Assembly: GCF_000240225.1 (NCBI RefSeq)
Contig: NZ_AGUD01000240.1
Span: forward strand, 1 to 46,699
Direction: 5' to 3'
Length of the DNA stretch: 46,699 nucleotides
Source of the DNA: Patulibacter medicamentivorans
Lineage (GTDB): Bacteria; Actinomycetota; Thermoleophilia; Solirubrobacterales; Solirubrobacteraceae
Shown piece after piece: positions 23,547 to 31,915 of the stretch. Every line of letters begins with the position of its first letter. Position 1 is the first letter of the stretch. Below the pieces are notes generated by a model. It was not told the DNA's origin. It ran no database searches and saw only the letters and a program-made list of their open reading frames with translations. Made by a program: the position numbers and the translations under genes.

Positions 23547-24175
23547 CAGTGGACCTTCCGCAGCACGCCGACGACCTTGCCGAGCACCCGCGCCTCGCGC
23601 GAGCGGATCGGCTCCATGTCGGGGTTCTCCGGCTGCAGGCGGATGTGGTCGCTCTCGCGGAAGAAGCGCTTGACGGTCGCCTCCTCGCCCACCAGCGCGA
23701 CGACGATCTCGCCGTCGCGGGCCGTCTCCTGCCGGCGGACGACGACCAGGTCGCCGGCCAGGATGCCGGCCCCGATCATCGACTCGCCCCGGACCCGGAG
23801 CAGGTACTCGCCGTCCTCGCCCCCCGCGAGGTCGGGCACGGGGACGTGCTCCTCCACCTGCTCCTCGGCCACGATCGGCGTACCGGCCGCGACCTGGCCC
23901 AGCAGCGGCAGCCGCCGCGAGTGGCCGACCGCACCGCGAACGCCCTCGACCGCGGACTCCAGCGCGCGGTCGAGCAGCTCGATCGCACGCGGCTTCGACG
24001 GGTCGCGCCGCAGCAGGCCGAGCTTCTCCAGGTTCGCCAGGTGCGCGTGCACCGTGGACGAGCTGGCCAGCCCGACCGCCTTGCCGATGTCGCGCACCGT
24101 GGGCGGGTAGCCGTTGTTCGAGGTGTACTTCCGGATGAAGTCGAAGATCTCTTGCTGGCGCTTCGTGAGGTCCAT
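23546..24175 (-). CDS. lexA: LexA repressor (SOS master regulator)
   Basis: A 209-residue LexA. It has an N-terminal winged helix (LTKRQQEIFDFIRKYTSNNG, PPTVRDIGKAVGLASSSTVH) and a C-terminal S24 peptidase-like domain. The self-cleavage bond is Ala97-Gly98 in QVAAGTPI, the nucleophile is Ser132 in GESMIGAGI, and the general base is Lys169 in EATVKRFF. RecA-stimulated autocleavage releases repression. It has an ordinary ribosome site (GGAG six bases before ATG), unlike the three mutasome genes. Its own LexA box lies 18 bases upstream. The stop overlaps the zinc-ribbon gene start. Its expected targets in this window are dnaE2, the DUF6504 gene, imuB and itself. Confidence 0.97.
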   Translation of the reverse strand: MDLTKRQQEIFDFIRKYTSNNGYPPTVRDIGKAVGLASSSTVHAHLANLEKLGLLRRDPSKPRAIELLDRALESAVEGVRGAVGHSRRLPLLGQVAAGTPIVAEEQVEEHVPVPDLAGGEDGEYLLRVRGESMIGAGILAGDLVVVRRQETARDGEIVVALVGEEATVKRFFRESDHIRLQPENPDMEPIRSREARVLGKVVGVLRKVH

Positions 24176-24192
24176 GCCCTACTCCGCTCGAC

Positions 24193-24206
24193 CGAACATG
24201 TGTTCG
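24193..24206 (-). promoter_or_regulatory. LexA box of the lexA operon
   Basis: CGAAC-ATGT-GTTCG on the plus strand, ending 18 bases before the lexA ATG. Here the box is separated from the start codon and followed by a normal ribosome site. This marks the standard autoregulatory layout. Confidence 0.9.
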
Positions 24207-24281
24207 CTACGCTACCGCGCCGTCCGGCGGACTGCAACCAGACCTCGTCCGGAACGATGAACGGCTACACTCCGCCGTCCT

Positions 24282-24366
<85 letters not shown>

Positions 24367-24380
24367 TACGCAGGACAGCG

Positions 24381-24412
24381 AGATCCCGCGGCTCTTCGGA
24401 GCCGCGGGATCT
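24381..24412 (+). terminator. Strong terminator after tRNA-Leu
   Basis: A perfect 14-bp stem (AGATCCCGCGGCTC / GAGCCGCGGGATCT) is closed by a TTCG tetraloop and followed by CCTGCTTTC. It starts 15 bases after the tRNA. Confidence 0.9.
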
Positions 24413-24499
24413 CCTGCTTTCGGGGGCCGCCGTCGCTCGCGACCGGCGCATGGCCCCGCCTCGCCCGCCGACGGCGACCGCGCCCTGCCAGGAGCTGGA

Positions 24500-24529
24500 T
24501 TGACAGCGGAGAGCACCAGCGCATACGGT
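24500..24529 (+). promoter_or_regulatory. Promoter of the secreted Cys-rich protein
   Basis: A consensus TTGACA (24500-24505), 18 bases, then TACGGT (24524-24529). It predicts a 5' untranslated leader of about 65 bases before the ATG at 24602. Confidence 0.75.
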
Positions 24530-24601
24530 GCCGACAGCGCGAACACCGGCGTGTGCGGAGTCGCGGGTTCGCGGACAGGGTCAAGCACCGGAGGAGCATC
24601 C

Positions 24602-25036
24602 ATGCGCAAGGCAGTGGCAATCATCGGCACCACGCTCATGCTCGCCGCGCTCTCGGCGGCGCCCGCGTCGGCCGAGCTCGGCGTCGCGAGCGGCGGGCCT
24701 CCCGGGGGCGCCGTCTGCGCGACCGACAACTACGTCAAGTCGTGCTTCGCGCAGAACGGCGACGACATCTACGTCTACGACGCCGAGAAGGACGGCGCCT
24801 CGGCGGTCGCCCGCTGGTCGCTCAGCGGCGGCGGCTCCGGCTTCTGCCGCAACCAGCGCGGGTACGGCACCTGGGTGAAGTGCGACAAGAACTTCACCGA
24901 GTGCTTCGCCAGCGGCGCCAACAACACGTTCCGGTGGGAGAACTGGACCTACGACGCCGACCTGGCCGACTGGAACTTCATCTCCGGGCCGTACGCGGTG
25001 GGGGTGTCGCCGAACCGCTGCCCGCAGCCGGTGTAG
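24602..25036 (+). CDS. Small secreted protein with six cysteines
   Basis: A 144-residue protein with a clear Sec signal peptide (MRKAVAIIGTTLMLAALSAAPASA, cleavage near residue 24). The mature part of about 120 residues contains six cysteines (GAVCATD, KSCFAQ, GFCRNQ, WVKCDK, TECFAS, NRCPQP) and many aromatic residues (WENWTYDADLADWNF), which suggests a compact disulfide-bonded extracellular domain. No catalytic motif is recognised. GGAGGAG precedes the ATG and a near-consensus promoter lies upstream. It is convergent with the unknown gene at 25039-25956, with only two bases between the stops and no obvious terminator. Confidence 0.85.
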   Translation: MRKAVAIIGTTLMLAALSAAPASAELGVASGGPPGGAVCATDNYVKSCFAQNGDDIYVYDAEKDGASAVARWSLSGGGSGFCRNQRGYGTWVKCDKNFTECFASGANNTFRWENWTYDADLADWNFISGPYAVGVSPNRCPQPV

Positions 25037-25038
25037 CG

Positions 25039-25956
25039 CTACGGCTGCGCGCCCTCCAGCCAGTTGCGGACCTGGGCGGGATTCGTCGCCTGCTTCCACG
25101 TCGTCGCGCACTCGTTGCCGGTGTAGATCCAGTTGACGAGCAGCGGGTGCTCCCCCGCGATGTTGCGGGTCAGATGGCCCTGGACGTAGTCGTGCGCCTC
25201 GAGCTCGCGCAGGTCCGGAACGTTCTCGCCGTCGCCGACCGGCGGGATCGTGCTCGCGTCGTAGCGCTGGTCGAGCTGCACCGGCGCGCCGAACGTCGTC
25301 GTCACCGGGACGCTCCATCGGATGCCCGCGGGGCCCGCCTCGACCTCGAGCTTCACCTGCCACGGCAGCTTGCCGAGCAGGACGACCTGGCGGTCGGTCT
25401 CGGTCATCCTGGCGAGCATCAGCCAGGTCATGAACGTATTGCCGCCGACGGTCTTCTGCAACGGCGCGTTGATCCCCCGCCCCGTGACCGCCACCGGTAT
25501 CGGCCACCGCGGCTCGTCCGTGCACGAGACGTCCAGCAGCTGGTGGAGCCGCAGCTCCTCGGTCGCGCCGCCGCCGAACGCGTAGAAGGGCAGCGAGCCG
25601 ATGTCACTGTCGCGCAGCGGCGAGTAGTACTGGAAGTCCTCGGTGATCTGCCCGCCGAGGTCGGAGCCGTAGAACGCGAAGCGCTCGTACGTGACGACGT
25701 TCTGCGCGAACCCGACCGTCCACTTCGGGACCTCCGCCGGGTCGACCGCGTCCAGGACCGTGATCTCGGCGCTGAACCGCGCCTGGGTCGAGGTCAGCAT
25801 CACCGCGGCGATCTCGTTGCTGCAGCTGTAGTCGTCCTGGTCGATGTACTGCAGCGGCTCGCTCACCTGATCGATCGCGCGGTCCTCGTCGGTGCTGGCC
25901 CGCAGCTCCCCGTCGATCTGGATCCGCATCCCGGCAACCTCCACCACGCGCGTCAT
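25039..25956 (-). CDS. Unrecognised 305-residue cytosolic protein
   Basis: A 305-residue acidic protein with no signal peptide or membrane helix. It is unlike its neighbours in being rich in Asp, Glu, Thr, Gln and aromatics rather than Arg/Ala. It reads as alternating strands with motifs such as PLQYIDQDDYSCSNEIAAVM, TVGFAQNVVTYERFAFYGSD and TGNECATTWKQATNPAQVRNWLEG. I do not recognise a family, and the few cysteines do not form a metal motif. The GAGGGGG ribosome site before the ATG at 25956 supports the start. It is divergent from the cyclase gene (174 bases between). Possible roles such as a phage-tail-like or lipid-handling protein are speculation and I assign none. Confidence 0.75.
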   Translation of the reverse strand: MTRVVEVAGMRIQIDGELRASTDEDRAIDQVSEPLQYIDQDDYSCSNEIAAVMLTSTQARFSAEITVLDAVDPAEVPKWTVGFAQNVVTYERFAFYGSDLGGQITEDFQYYSPLRDSDIGSLPFYAFGGGATEELRLHQLLDVSCTDEPRWPIPVAVTGRGINAPLQKTVGGNTFMTWLMLARMTETDRQVVLLGKLPWQVKLEVEAGPAGIRWSVPVTTTFGAPVQLDQRYDASTIPPVGDGENVPDLRELEAHDYVQGHLTRNIAGEHPLLVNWIYTGNECATTWKQATNPAQVRNWLEGAQP

Positions 25957-26118
25957 CGGGTCCCCCTCGGTCGTTCGTCGCGCACATCGGCCGGCGTCCG
26001 GCCGGCCGCGGTCGCGAGCCTACCCACTACGGGAACTCCAGCGTGTGCGATCCGTGGACGGCCCGGAGATGCCTGGGTCGCGCGTCCGGCGCCCGCTCCG
26101 CTCCACCGCGCCGCTCAC

Positions 26119-26124
26119 TAGGCT
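26119..26124 (+). promoter_or_regulatory. Leaderless -10 element of the cyclase gene
   Basis: TAGGCT sits exactly at -12 to -7 of the GTG at 26131 and there is no ribosome site, the signature of a leaderless actinobacterial mRNA. No good -35 was seen. Confidence 0.5.
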
Positions 26125-26130
26125 GACGCG

Positions 26131-27687
26131 GTGGAGGCAGCGGCCCGACGACCAGCTCCCGACGCCGGTCCCGACCCGACGGGAGCCGGGCGGGAGCTGC
26201 ATCGCTCGCGGACGCGCGTGATCTCCGGGGCGACCGTCGCCGCCAACGTGGCGGGCGCGCTGGTCGTGATCGTGCTGACGGCGCTGGTGCTGCCGCTGCC
26301 GGAGGCGATCCGAGGCACCGACGTCGTCGGGCGCAACGTCCTCGCCGGCGCGCTCTACCTGGCGGTGGCGGTCCCGCTCGGCCTCTGGCTGGGACTGCGC
26401 CGCGCCCGGCCGATCGGCCGCTGGCTGCTCGCCGAGACGCCGGCCGACGACCGAATCCGCGAGCACGTCCTGCGACTGCCCCAGCGGCTGCTGGGGATGC
26501 AGCTGGCGCTGTGGGGGATCGCGGTCGTCGTCTTCTACGCCAGCAACTTCGGCGTCTCGCGACTGGCCGCGTTCGAGGTCGCGATCACCGTCGCGCTCGG
26601 CGGGATCACCACCGCCTCGATGGCCTACCTGCTGACCGAGCGCGCGATGCGGCCGATCACCCGGCGGGTCCTGCGCGGCACCGCGCCCCGCAGCTACGCC
26701 GTCCCCGGCGTGGCGACGCGGACGATGATGGCCTGGGGCCTGGGCACCGCCGTCCCCGTGCTCGGGACCGTCGTCCTGGCCGCGTTCGTCCTCGCCCTGC
26801 CCGCCTCGCCCGCGGCCGCGGCCCGCTCGACGATCGTGCTCGGGGCGACCGCGCTCGTCGTCGGGTTCCTGGCGATCCTGATGGTGGTGCGCCAGATCGC
26901 GGCGTCGCTGCTGCTGCTGCGGACCGCGATGGAGCAGGTCGAGAGCGGCGACCTCGACGTCGACGTCCTGCCCGACGACGCGAGCGAGGTCGGCTTCCTG
27001 CAGGCCGGCTTCAACCGGATGGTCGCCGGGCTCCGCGAGCGCGAGCGGATCAGGGACGCGTTCGGCGCCTACGTCGACCACGACGTCGCCCGCCACCTGC
27101 TCGACGGCGGCGTCCGCGCCGACGGCGAGGAGGTCGAGGTGACCGTGCTGTTCCTCGACGTGCGCGACTTCACCGGCTTCGCCGAGCGCTCGACCGCCCG
27201 CGAGGTCGTCTCCACCATCAACCGCCTGTTCGAGCGCGCCGTCCCCGCCATCCACGGCCATGGCGGCCACGTCGACAAGTACGTCGGCGACGGGCTGATG
27301 GCGGTCTTCGGCGCTCCACAGGCCCAGGTCGACCACGCCGGCCGGGCGCTCGCCGCCGCGCGCGAGATCGCCGCCGCCGTCGAGATCGAGTTCGGCGACG
27401 CGCTCGGCGTCGGCATCGGCCTCAACTCCGGCCTGGTCGTCGCGGGCAGCATCGGCGGCGACGGGCGCCTCGAGTTCACCGTCATCGGCGACACCGTCAA
27501 CACCGCCGCGCGGGTCGAGTCGTCGACCCGCCGGACCGGCGACACGATCCTGCTGACCGCCCGCACGCTGGAGCTCTCCGGCGAGCCGCGCGAGCGCTTC
27601 GTCGCCCGGCCCGGGATCGAGCTGAAGGGCAAGCGCGAGCCGATCGGCCTGTTCGCACCGGTCCCGGACCGCGCCGCGCGGCGCTAG
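26131..27687 (+). CDS. Membrane adenylate/guanylate cyclase with HAMP domain
   Basis: A 518-residue class III nucleotide cyclase of the mycobacterial Rv1318c-Rv1320c type. It has a cytoplasmic N-terminus, about six transmembrane helices (residues 35-275), a HAMP domain (ASLLLLRTAMEQVESGDLDVD through FNRMVAGLRERERIRDAF) and a C-terminal cyclase domain (about 320-510). Catalytic features are present: metal Asp in FLDVRDFTGF, substrate Lys and second Asp in VDKYVGDGLMAVFG, and the transition-state pair in VIGDTVNTAARVE. The Lys/Asp combination favours ATP over GTP, so cAMP is the probable product. The HAMP layout indicates membrane or signal sensing. The stop shares CTAG with the stop of the convergent gene. 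Confidence 0.93.
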   Translation: MEAAARRPAPDAGPDPTGAGRELHRSRTRVISGATVAANVAGALVVIVLTALVLPLPEAIRGTDVVGRNVLAGALYLAVAVPLGLWLGLRRARPIGRWLLAETPADDRIREHVLRLPQRLLGMQLALWGIAVVVFYASNFGVSRLAAFEVAITVALGGITTASMAYLLTERAMRPITRRVLRGTAPRSYAVPGVATRTMMAWGLGTAVPVLGTVVLAAFVLALPASPAAAARSTIVLGATALVVGFLAILMVVRQIAASLLLLRTAMEQVESGDLDVDVLPDDASEVGFLQAGFNRMVAGLRERERIRDAFGAYVDHDVARHLLDGGVRADGEEVEVTVLFLDVRDFTGFAERSTAREVVSTINRLFERAVPAIHGHGGHVDKYVGDGLMAVFGAPQAQVDHAGRALAAAREIAAAVEIEFGDALGVGIGLNSGLVVAGSIGGDGRLEFTVIGDTVNTAARVESSTRRTGDTILLTARTLELSGEPRERFVARPGIELKGKREPIGLFAPVPDRAARR

Positions 27688-28751
27688 CCGGCCGCGGTGC
27701 CGTCCCGCAGCGGCTCGTCCCGGCGCAGGTCCTCGACCGTTCCCGCATCGTGGATCCGGCCGTCGTCGGCCGACACCAGCACCCGGTCGCCGACGATCGC
27801 CAGCCCGTAGCGGCAGCGGGTCGGGAGCACCTGCGGGATCGTCGCCGGCAGCTCGCCGCGGCGCTCCGCGCGGTCGAGGCGCCCGGAGAGGTAGCCGCAG
27901 GCCACGAGCAGGCCGCCGTCGCCGCTGACGGCGAGCGCGACCGGAGCCCGCCGGAAGGGGCTGGCGACGGAGCTGAGCCCGGGACGATCGCCGCGACCGG
28001 TCCGCTCGCGATCGGGGCCGCCGGCGCGATCCGCGATCCACAGCCGGCCGCCGCGCGCCCGCGCGATCGCCGTCGGGTCGTGCCACCCGCGCGAGCGGCG
28101 CCGCGGGACCTGGCGGGGACCGCGATCGGGGTCGAGGCTGATGACGCGGCCCGCGACGCCCTCGGAGGTCCGCGCCCGGTAGGCGCCCCCCTGGTCGCCG
28201 ACGGCGAGCACCAGCCGCCCGCCCGGGAGCGCGACCAGGCCACCGCCGACCCGCCGCACGCCGGCCCGCGGCCCGACCCAGACGATCCGCGCCCGCGGGA
28301 GGCCGATCTCGGCGACCACCAGCCGCCGGTCGGCCGCCCGCACGTACGACGCGTAGACCCGGCCGTCGGCGGCCGCGGCCAGCCCGCGAACCCCGCCGGC
28401 AGCACCGCCTCGGACCGCCAGCTCGGCGACGATCTCGCCGCCCGAGACCTGGTCGCCGTCGATCGTGCCGCGCCGGACGCGCCCGCTGCCGCGCTCCGTC
28501 CAGAGCAGCTCGCGATCGCCCGGGATCGCGGTCAGGACGCTGGCCGGCGCTCGCGGCCGTTCCGCCGCCGGCGGAGGCGCGATCGCGCCGGGAGCCGGAG
28601 GCAGGTGGCCGACGGCCTCCAGCCGCGGTGGCGAGAGGACCGTCGGGTCCGGCTCGGACGCCTGCAGCAGGATCGCTCCGAGCGCCGCGACGGCCGCCGC
28701 GATCCACGCGACGGCCGTGCGCCGGGTCACGAGCCGTGGAGCGGGCACCAT
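27684..28751 (-). CDS. Secreted/anchored beta-propeller protein (sorbosone dehydrogenase-like)
   Basis: About 355 residues from the ATG at 28751; a GTG at 28808 would add 19 Arg-rich residues and cannot be excluded. The N-terminus LVTRRTAVAWIAAAVAALGAILLQ is a signal peptide or membrane anchor. The rest is a series of propeller-like blades (PGDRELLWTERGSGRVRRGT, LAAAADGRVYASYVRA, LVALPGGRLVLAVGDQGG, TAIARARGGRLWIADRAG, LAVSGDGGLLVACGYLSG). This is the pattern of soluble PQQ-type glucose/sorbosone dehydrogenases, but I cannot confirm the PQQ or catalytic residues, so an enzymatic role is unproven. It follows the secreted glycosidase-fold gene closely (about 60 bases) on the same strand. Its stop overlaps that of the cyclase. 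Confidence 0.75.
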   Translation of the reverse strand: MVPAPRLVTRRTAVAWIAAAVAALGAILLQASEPDPTVLSPPRLEAVGHLPPAPGAIAPPPAAERPRAPASVLTAIPGDRELLWTERGSGRVRRGTIDGDQVSGGEIVAELAVRGGAAGGVRGLAAAADGRVYASYVRAADRRLVVAEIGLPRARIVWVGPRAGVRRVGGGLVALPGGRLVLAVGDQGGAYRARTSEGVAGRVISLDPDRGPRQVPRRRSRGWHDPTAIARARGGRLWIADRAGGPDRERTGRGDRPGLSSVASPFRRAPVALAVSGDGGLLVACGYLSGRLDRAERRGELPATIPQVLPTRCRYGLAIVGDRVLVSADDGRIHDAGTVEDLRRDEPLRDGTAAG

Positions 28752-28811
28752 CGAGTCACGAAGCCTCGCAGAGCGGGCGGCGGCCCGCCGCCGCGGCGAG
28801 CCGGCCACCGC

Positions 28812-31139
28812 TCACCACGGCTTCCCGCGGCGGGCGTAGGCGCGCCGCAGGGCCTGGCGCGTCGACGCCGCGTCGGGCCCGTTCGCGACCACCGGCCGCG
28901 GCCTCCACCGCAGCCGCAGCTCGCCCGAGCGGCCCGGCAGCAGCAGCGAGCGGCCATCGGCGGCCAGCCCCGGCGCCTCGACCTGCTCGACCGCCCGCGG
29001 GATCCGGACCCGCAGCGGCACGTCGTCGGGGACGTCGGCCGACCACCGCAGCAGCGCCCCGTCGGCGAGCGCGTCGAGCTGCAGGTCGACCGGTCCGTGG
29101 ATCGTGGCCGCGCGCTGGATCCGGGTCCTGCTGCCCGGCCGCAGCCAGGCCGGCGGCAGCGCGTCCAGCAGCAGCACCTCGCCGCCGGACTCGCGCACGA
29201 GCATGTCGTGCAGCAGCGACATCAGGTCGGCCGCCGCCCAGGCGTGCGGTCCGAGCGCCCAGAGGATCTCGCGCCGCGAGTAGGGCTTCGACGCCTGCTC
29301 CCAGGTCCCGCCGCTCGCCGTCAGGTGCGCCAGCACCGCGTAGACGCCCGCGACCGCCACGTCGGGGCGCCCGTCGAGCAGCGCCGTGTGGCGGCGGCGC
29401 AGGCCCAGGTACAGGTGCAGCCGCTTGTCCCAGATCGCCAGCCCCTCGCGCTCCTCGGCCGCGCCGGCCGCCATCGTCGCCCGCACCAGCGGGTCGTCCG
29501 GGGCCAGCAGCCCGGTCGGCCAGGCCAGCCACATCTGCCCCCAGCGCTCGCCGCCCTTCGCGTCGAGGACCGGTGGCACGACGCCGTCGACCGCGGCCTC
29601 GGCGACCCGCGCCCGAGCGATCTCGGCGACCCGGTCGGCGATCGCGCCCCAGGCCGCCGCGCGCGCCTGATCGCCCGCCACCAGCGCCAGCCCCGTCACC
29701 CGCCGCGTGCCGCCGGCGAGCCAGGCCAGGTCGCCGGTCACGTGCCCGGCCTGGTCCTCGTTGTCGCCCGGGTCCGAGGGCGGCAGGATCCACCGCGGAT
29801 CCTCCGTCAGCCGTCGCTCGACCCACGCCATCGCCCGGTCCGCGACCGGCAGCAGCGCCTGCGCCTGCGCCCGATCGCCCGATCGCAGCGCGTGGTCGCC
29901 GAACGACCACAGCGCCTGGCCCATCCCGTCCTGCTGCCCGCGGCGCGACTGCAGCAGCCCGTCGGCGTTCTGCCACGCGGGCAGGAAGGCCACGTCCTGG
30001 CCGGCCTCCTCGTGCAGGCCGACGAGGTCCAGCGTGTGGGCGATCATCGCCGTGTCGCGCAGCCACGACGCCTGGTACTGGAACTTGTTGACGCCCTGGA
30101 CCCAGCGGCCGTCGGCGAGCTGGATCCGCGGCACCAGCAGCGCCTGCAGCCCGGCCCGCCAGGCCAGGTCGACCGCCGGCTCCGGCGTCTCGAGGCTCAT
30201 CGCCCGGTCGAGCACCGGTCGCCATGCGGCGGCCAGCCGTGCGAGGCCGGCGTCGAAGCCGTCCTGCAGCACGGCGCTGCCGGCCGGGACCGGGCGCAGC
30301 GGCACGACCACGTCGAGCGTCCGCGTCGCCCCCGGGCGGACCGTCGCCCGCAGCCGCTGGCGGGCGCCGACGGCGTCGCGGCGACGGGCCGGGAGGACGG
30401 TCCGGGAGACGGCGTCGCCGGCGCTCCGGCGCCCGCTCAGCTGCCCGACGGCCAGCAGCGGGCTGCCCGAGCGGTCGAGCACCCCGGCCTGCCAGCGGTA
30501 GCGCCAGGCGCGGTCGAAGAGGTCTCCCGGCTGGTCGAGTCCCCCCGGCATCTGCGGCTGCACCGCGCGCATGAAGCGGTAGTACGGCCGCGCGGGCTGG
30601 CCGGGAGCCGGCGAGCGCTCGCGGACCCCGGCCCCGAGCCAGCCGACGTCGAGGCCGAGCCGGAACGATCGCGAGCGCGCGGAGCGGTTGACGACCTCGA
30701 CCCGCAGGTGGACGACCGGCACGCCGGCGGCGTCGACCGCGAAGGCACGCACGCGGTGGACCAGGCCGTCGACTCGGCGCACGGCGCGGTAGACCGGCAG
30801 CTCGCCCTCGAGCGTGCGGGTCGGCTGGTCCCAGCGCCGGAGCGTGCCGCCGACCCGCAACGTCAGCTCGAGCCGGCCGCTGTAGAGCGAGCCGGTCGGC
30901 GTCAGCTCGGCCGACTCCGGGGCCCCGGGGACGCCGAGCTGATCGGTCGGGTGGGCCAGGTAGCCGCCACCGGCGCCACCGCCCGGGCCGGTCGTGCCGG
31001 TCCTGCTCGCGGCGGCAGCCGACGGCGCGAGCGCCAGCGCCGCGAGCAGCGCAGCGGCGGCCGCGAGCGGGCGCCGCCGGGATGAACGTCCGCCGGAGCG
31101 CGGAACGGCGCTCCGGGACGATCGAGAGAGCCGGCCCAT
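28812..31139 (-). CDS. Secreted six-hairpin glycosidase-fold protein
   Basis: A 775-residue exported protein. A long Arg-rich signal peptide (PLAAAAALLAALALAPSAAAA, cleavage near residue 44) is followed by a beta-sandwich N-domain and an (alpha/alpha)6 barrel. Diagnostic stretches are VQGVNKFQYQASWLRDTAMIAHTLDLVG, QNADGLLQSRRGQQDGMGQALWSFGDHAL, WLAGGTRRVTGLALVAG and WGQMWLAWPTGLL, typical of glycoside hydrolase families in the six-hairpin superfamily (GH15/GH63/GH78/GH95-like). A C-terminal beta domain (LQLDALADGALLRWSADVP) closes it. The substrate is unknown, probably an extracellular polysaccharide. The start ATG has no strong ribosome site. It is 140 bases downstream of secG, so it may have its own promoter. 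Confidence 0.82.
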   Translation of the reverse strand: MGRLSRSSRSAVPRSGGRSSRRRPLAAAAALLAALALAPSAAAASRTGTTGPGGGAGGGYLAHPTDQLGVPGAPESAELTPTGSLYSGRLELTLRVGGTLRRWDQPTRTLEGELPVYRAVRRVDGLVHRVRAFAVDAAGVPVVHLRVEVVNRSARSRSFRLGLDVGWLGAGVRERSPAPGQPARPYYRFMRAVQPQMPGGLDQPGDLFDRAWRYRWQAGVLDRSGSPLLAVGQLSGRRSAGDAVSRTVLPARRRDAVGARQRLRATVRPGATRTLDVVVPLRPVPAGSAVLQDGFDAGLARLAAAWRPVLDRAMSLETPEPAVDLAWRAGLQALLVPRIQLADGRWVQGVNKFQYQASWLRDTAMIAHTLDLVGLHEEAGQDVAFLPAWQNADGLLQSRRGQQDGMGQALWSFGDHALRSGDRAQAQALLPVADRAMAWVERRLTEDPRWILPPSDPGDNEDQAGHVTGDLAWLAGGTRRVTGLALVAGDQARAAAWGAIADRVAEIARARVAEAAVDGVVPPVLDAKGGERWGQMWLAWPTGLLAPDDPLVRATMAAGAAEEREGLAIWDKRLHLYLGLRRRHTALLDGRPDVAVAGVYAVLAHLTASGGTWEQASKPYSRREILWALGPHAWAAADLMSLLHDMLVRESGGEVLLLDALPPAWLRPGSRTRIQRAATIHGPVDLQLDALADGALLRWSADVPDDVPLRVRIPRAVEQVEAPGLAADGRSLLLPGRSGELRLRWRPRPVVANGPDAASTRQALRRAYARRGKPW

Positions 31140-31279
31140 CAGCGGTACGCAACCACAGATGGCCCGGTCGGCGAGCCACCTCGTCGCCCGCGGGAACTGC
31201 GCGGCCGAGACGATCGAGGGAACGCGGGCGGTGCGCCGGCGGGCGCGGATCGAGCCGGGCCGGGACGGCGCAGCGGCGT

Positions 31280-31504
31280 TCAGATCTTGATCAGGACGAT
31301 CGTGTTCACGACGAACACGACGCAGAAGAGGACGGTCCAGCGGTTCAGGTTGCGCTCCACGTAGGAGCCCCCGCCGAGCGGGCCCTGACCGGTGCCGACG
31401 CCGAACGCGCCCGACAACCCGGCGTCCTTGCCGGAGTGCATCAGGATCAGCGCGATCAGGACGATCGACACGAAGACCTGCAGAACCGAGAGGATGACCT
31501 CCAT
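31280..31504 (-). CDS. secG: Preprotein translocase subunit SecG
   Basis: A 74-residue SecG with its usual two transmembrane helices (ILSVLQVFVSIVLIALILMH and RWTVLFCVVFVVNTIVLIKI). The conserved connecting loop has SGKDAGLSGAFG and a Gly-rich turn. It assists SecYE/SecA during protein export across the membrane. It follows the CcmI-like gene by 5 bases and is therefore probably transcribed with the ccm genes, an unusual partnership since secG is usually next to tpiA/pgk or ppc. Confidence 0.95.
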   Translation of the reverse strand: MEVILSVLQVFVSIVLIALILMHSGKDAGLSGAFGVGTGQGPLGGGSYVERNLNRWTVLFCVVFVVNTIVLIKI

Positions 31505-31509
31505 CGTGG

Positions 31510-31908
31510 CTACAGCCTACCGGCCGGCGCCGCGTCGGGCGGGCCGCCCTCGCCGGTGGTCGCGGCCGCGGGATCGTGGCCGTCGCCGGCCGCTGCCGGC
31601 GGCGGGTCCTCGGGCGCCTCGGGCGCCGTTCCGAGCCCGTCGAGCTCGTGGAGGATCTCGACCGCGTCGGCCCGCAGCCGGCGGTCGATCGCCTGCCAGT
31701 CCGCGTCGGAGAGCTTGCCGGTGGCGTGGTCGAGCTCGGCGTCGCGGATCTCGCGGTACTTGGCGATCTTGGCCGCGTCGAGGTCGGCGCGGCGCAGGTC
31801 GTGGCGCCCCGCGGCCGCCTGCTCGCGACCGGGCCACAGCGGCTGGCCGAGCACGAACAGCGCGATCGCGAGCGCCGCGAGGACGATCAGGGCAGCGACG
31901 GCGTCCAT
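31510..31908 (-). CDS. CcmI/CcmH-like cytochrome c biogenesis accessory protein
   Basis: A 132-residue protein with one N-terminal transmembrane helix (VAALIVLAALAIALFVLGQPLW). A cytosolic helical part contains KYREIRDAELDHATGKLSDADWQAIDRRLRADAVEIL, which matches the first part of CcmI (the L-x-E-L-D-R-D-x-x-x-G-K-L-S pattern), and a Pro/Ala/Asp-rich tail follows. CcmI presents apocytochrome to the heme lyase CcmF. The TPR domain of full CcmI is absent, so this is a minimal form. It lies 7 bases downstream of ccmF and 5 bases upstream of secG. Assignment rests on the motif and the operon. Confidence 0.75.
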   Translation of the reverse strand: MDAVAALIVLAALAIALFVLGQPLWPGREQAAAGRHDLRRADLDAAKIAKYREIRDAELDHATGKLSDADWQAIDRRLRADAVEILHELDGLGTAPEAPEDPPPAAAGDGHDPAAATTGEGGPPDAAPAGRL

Positions 31909-31915
31909 CGTCGTC

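Noticed and set aside
26511..31085. A 1524-codon open frame on the plus strand
   Set aside because: It is antisense to the glycosidase-fold and propeller genes and out of frame with the cyclase; long shadow frames are expected at this base composition.
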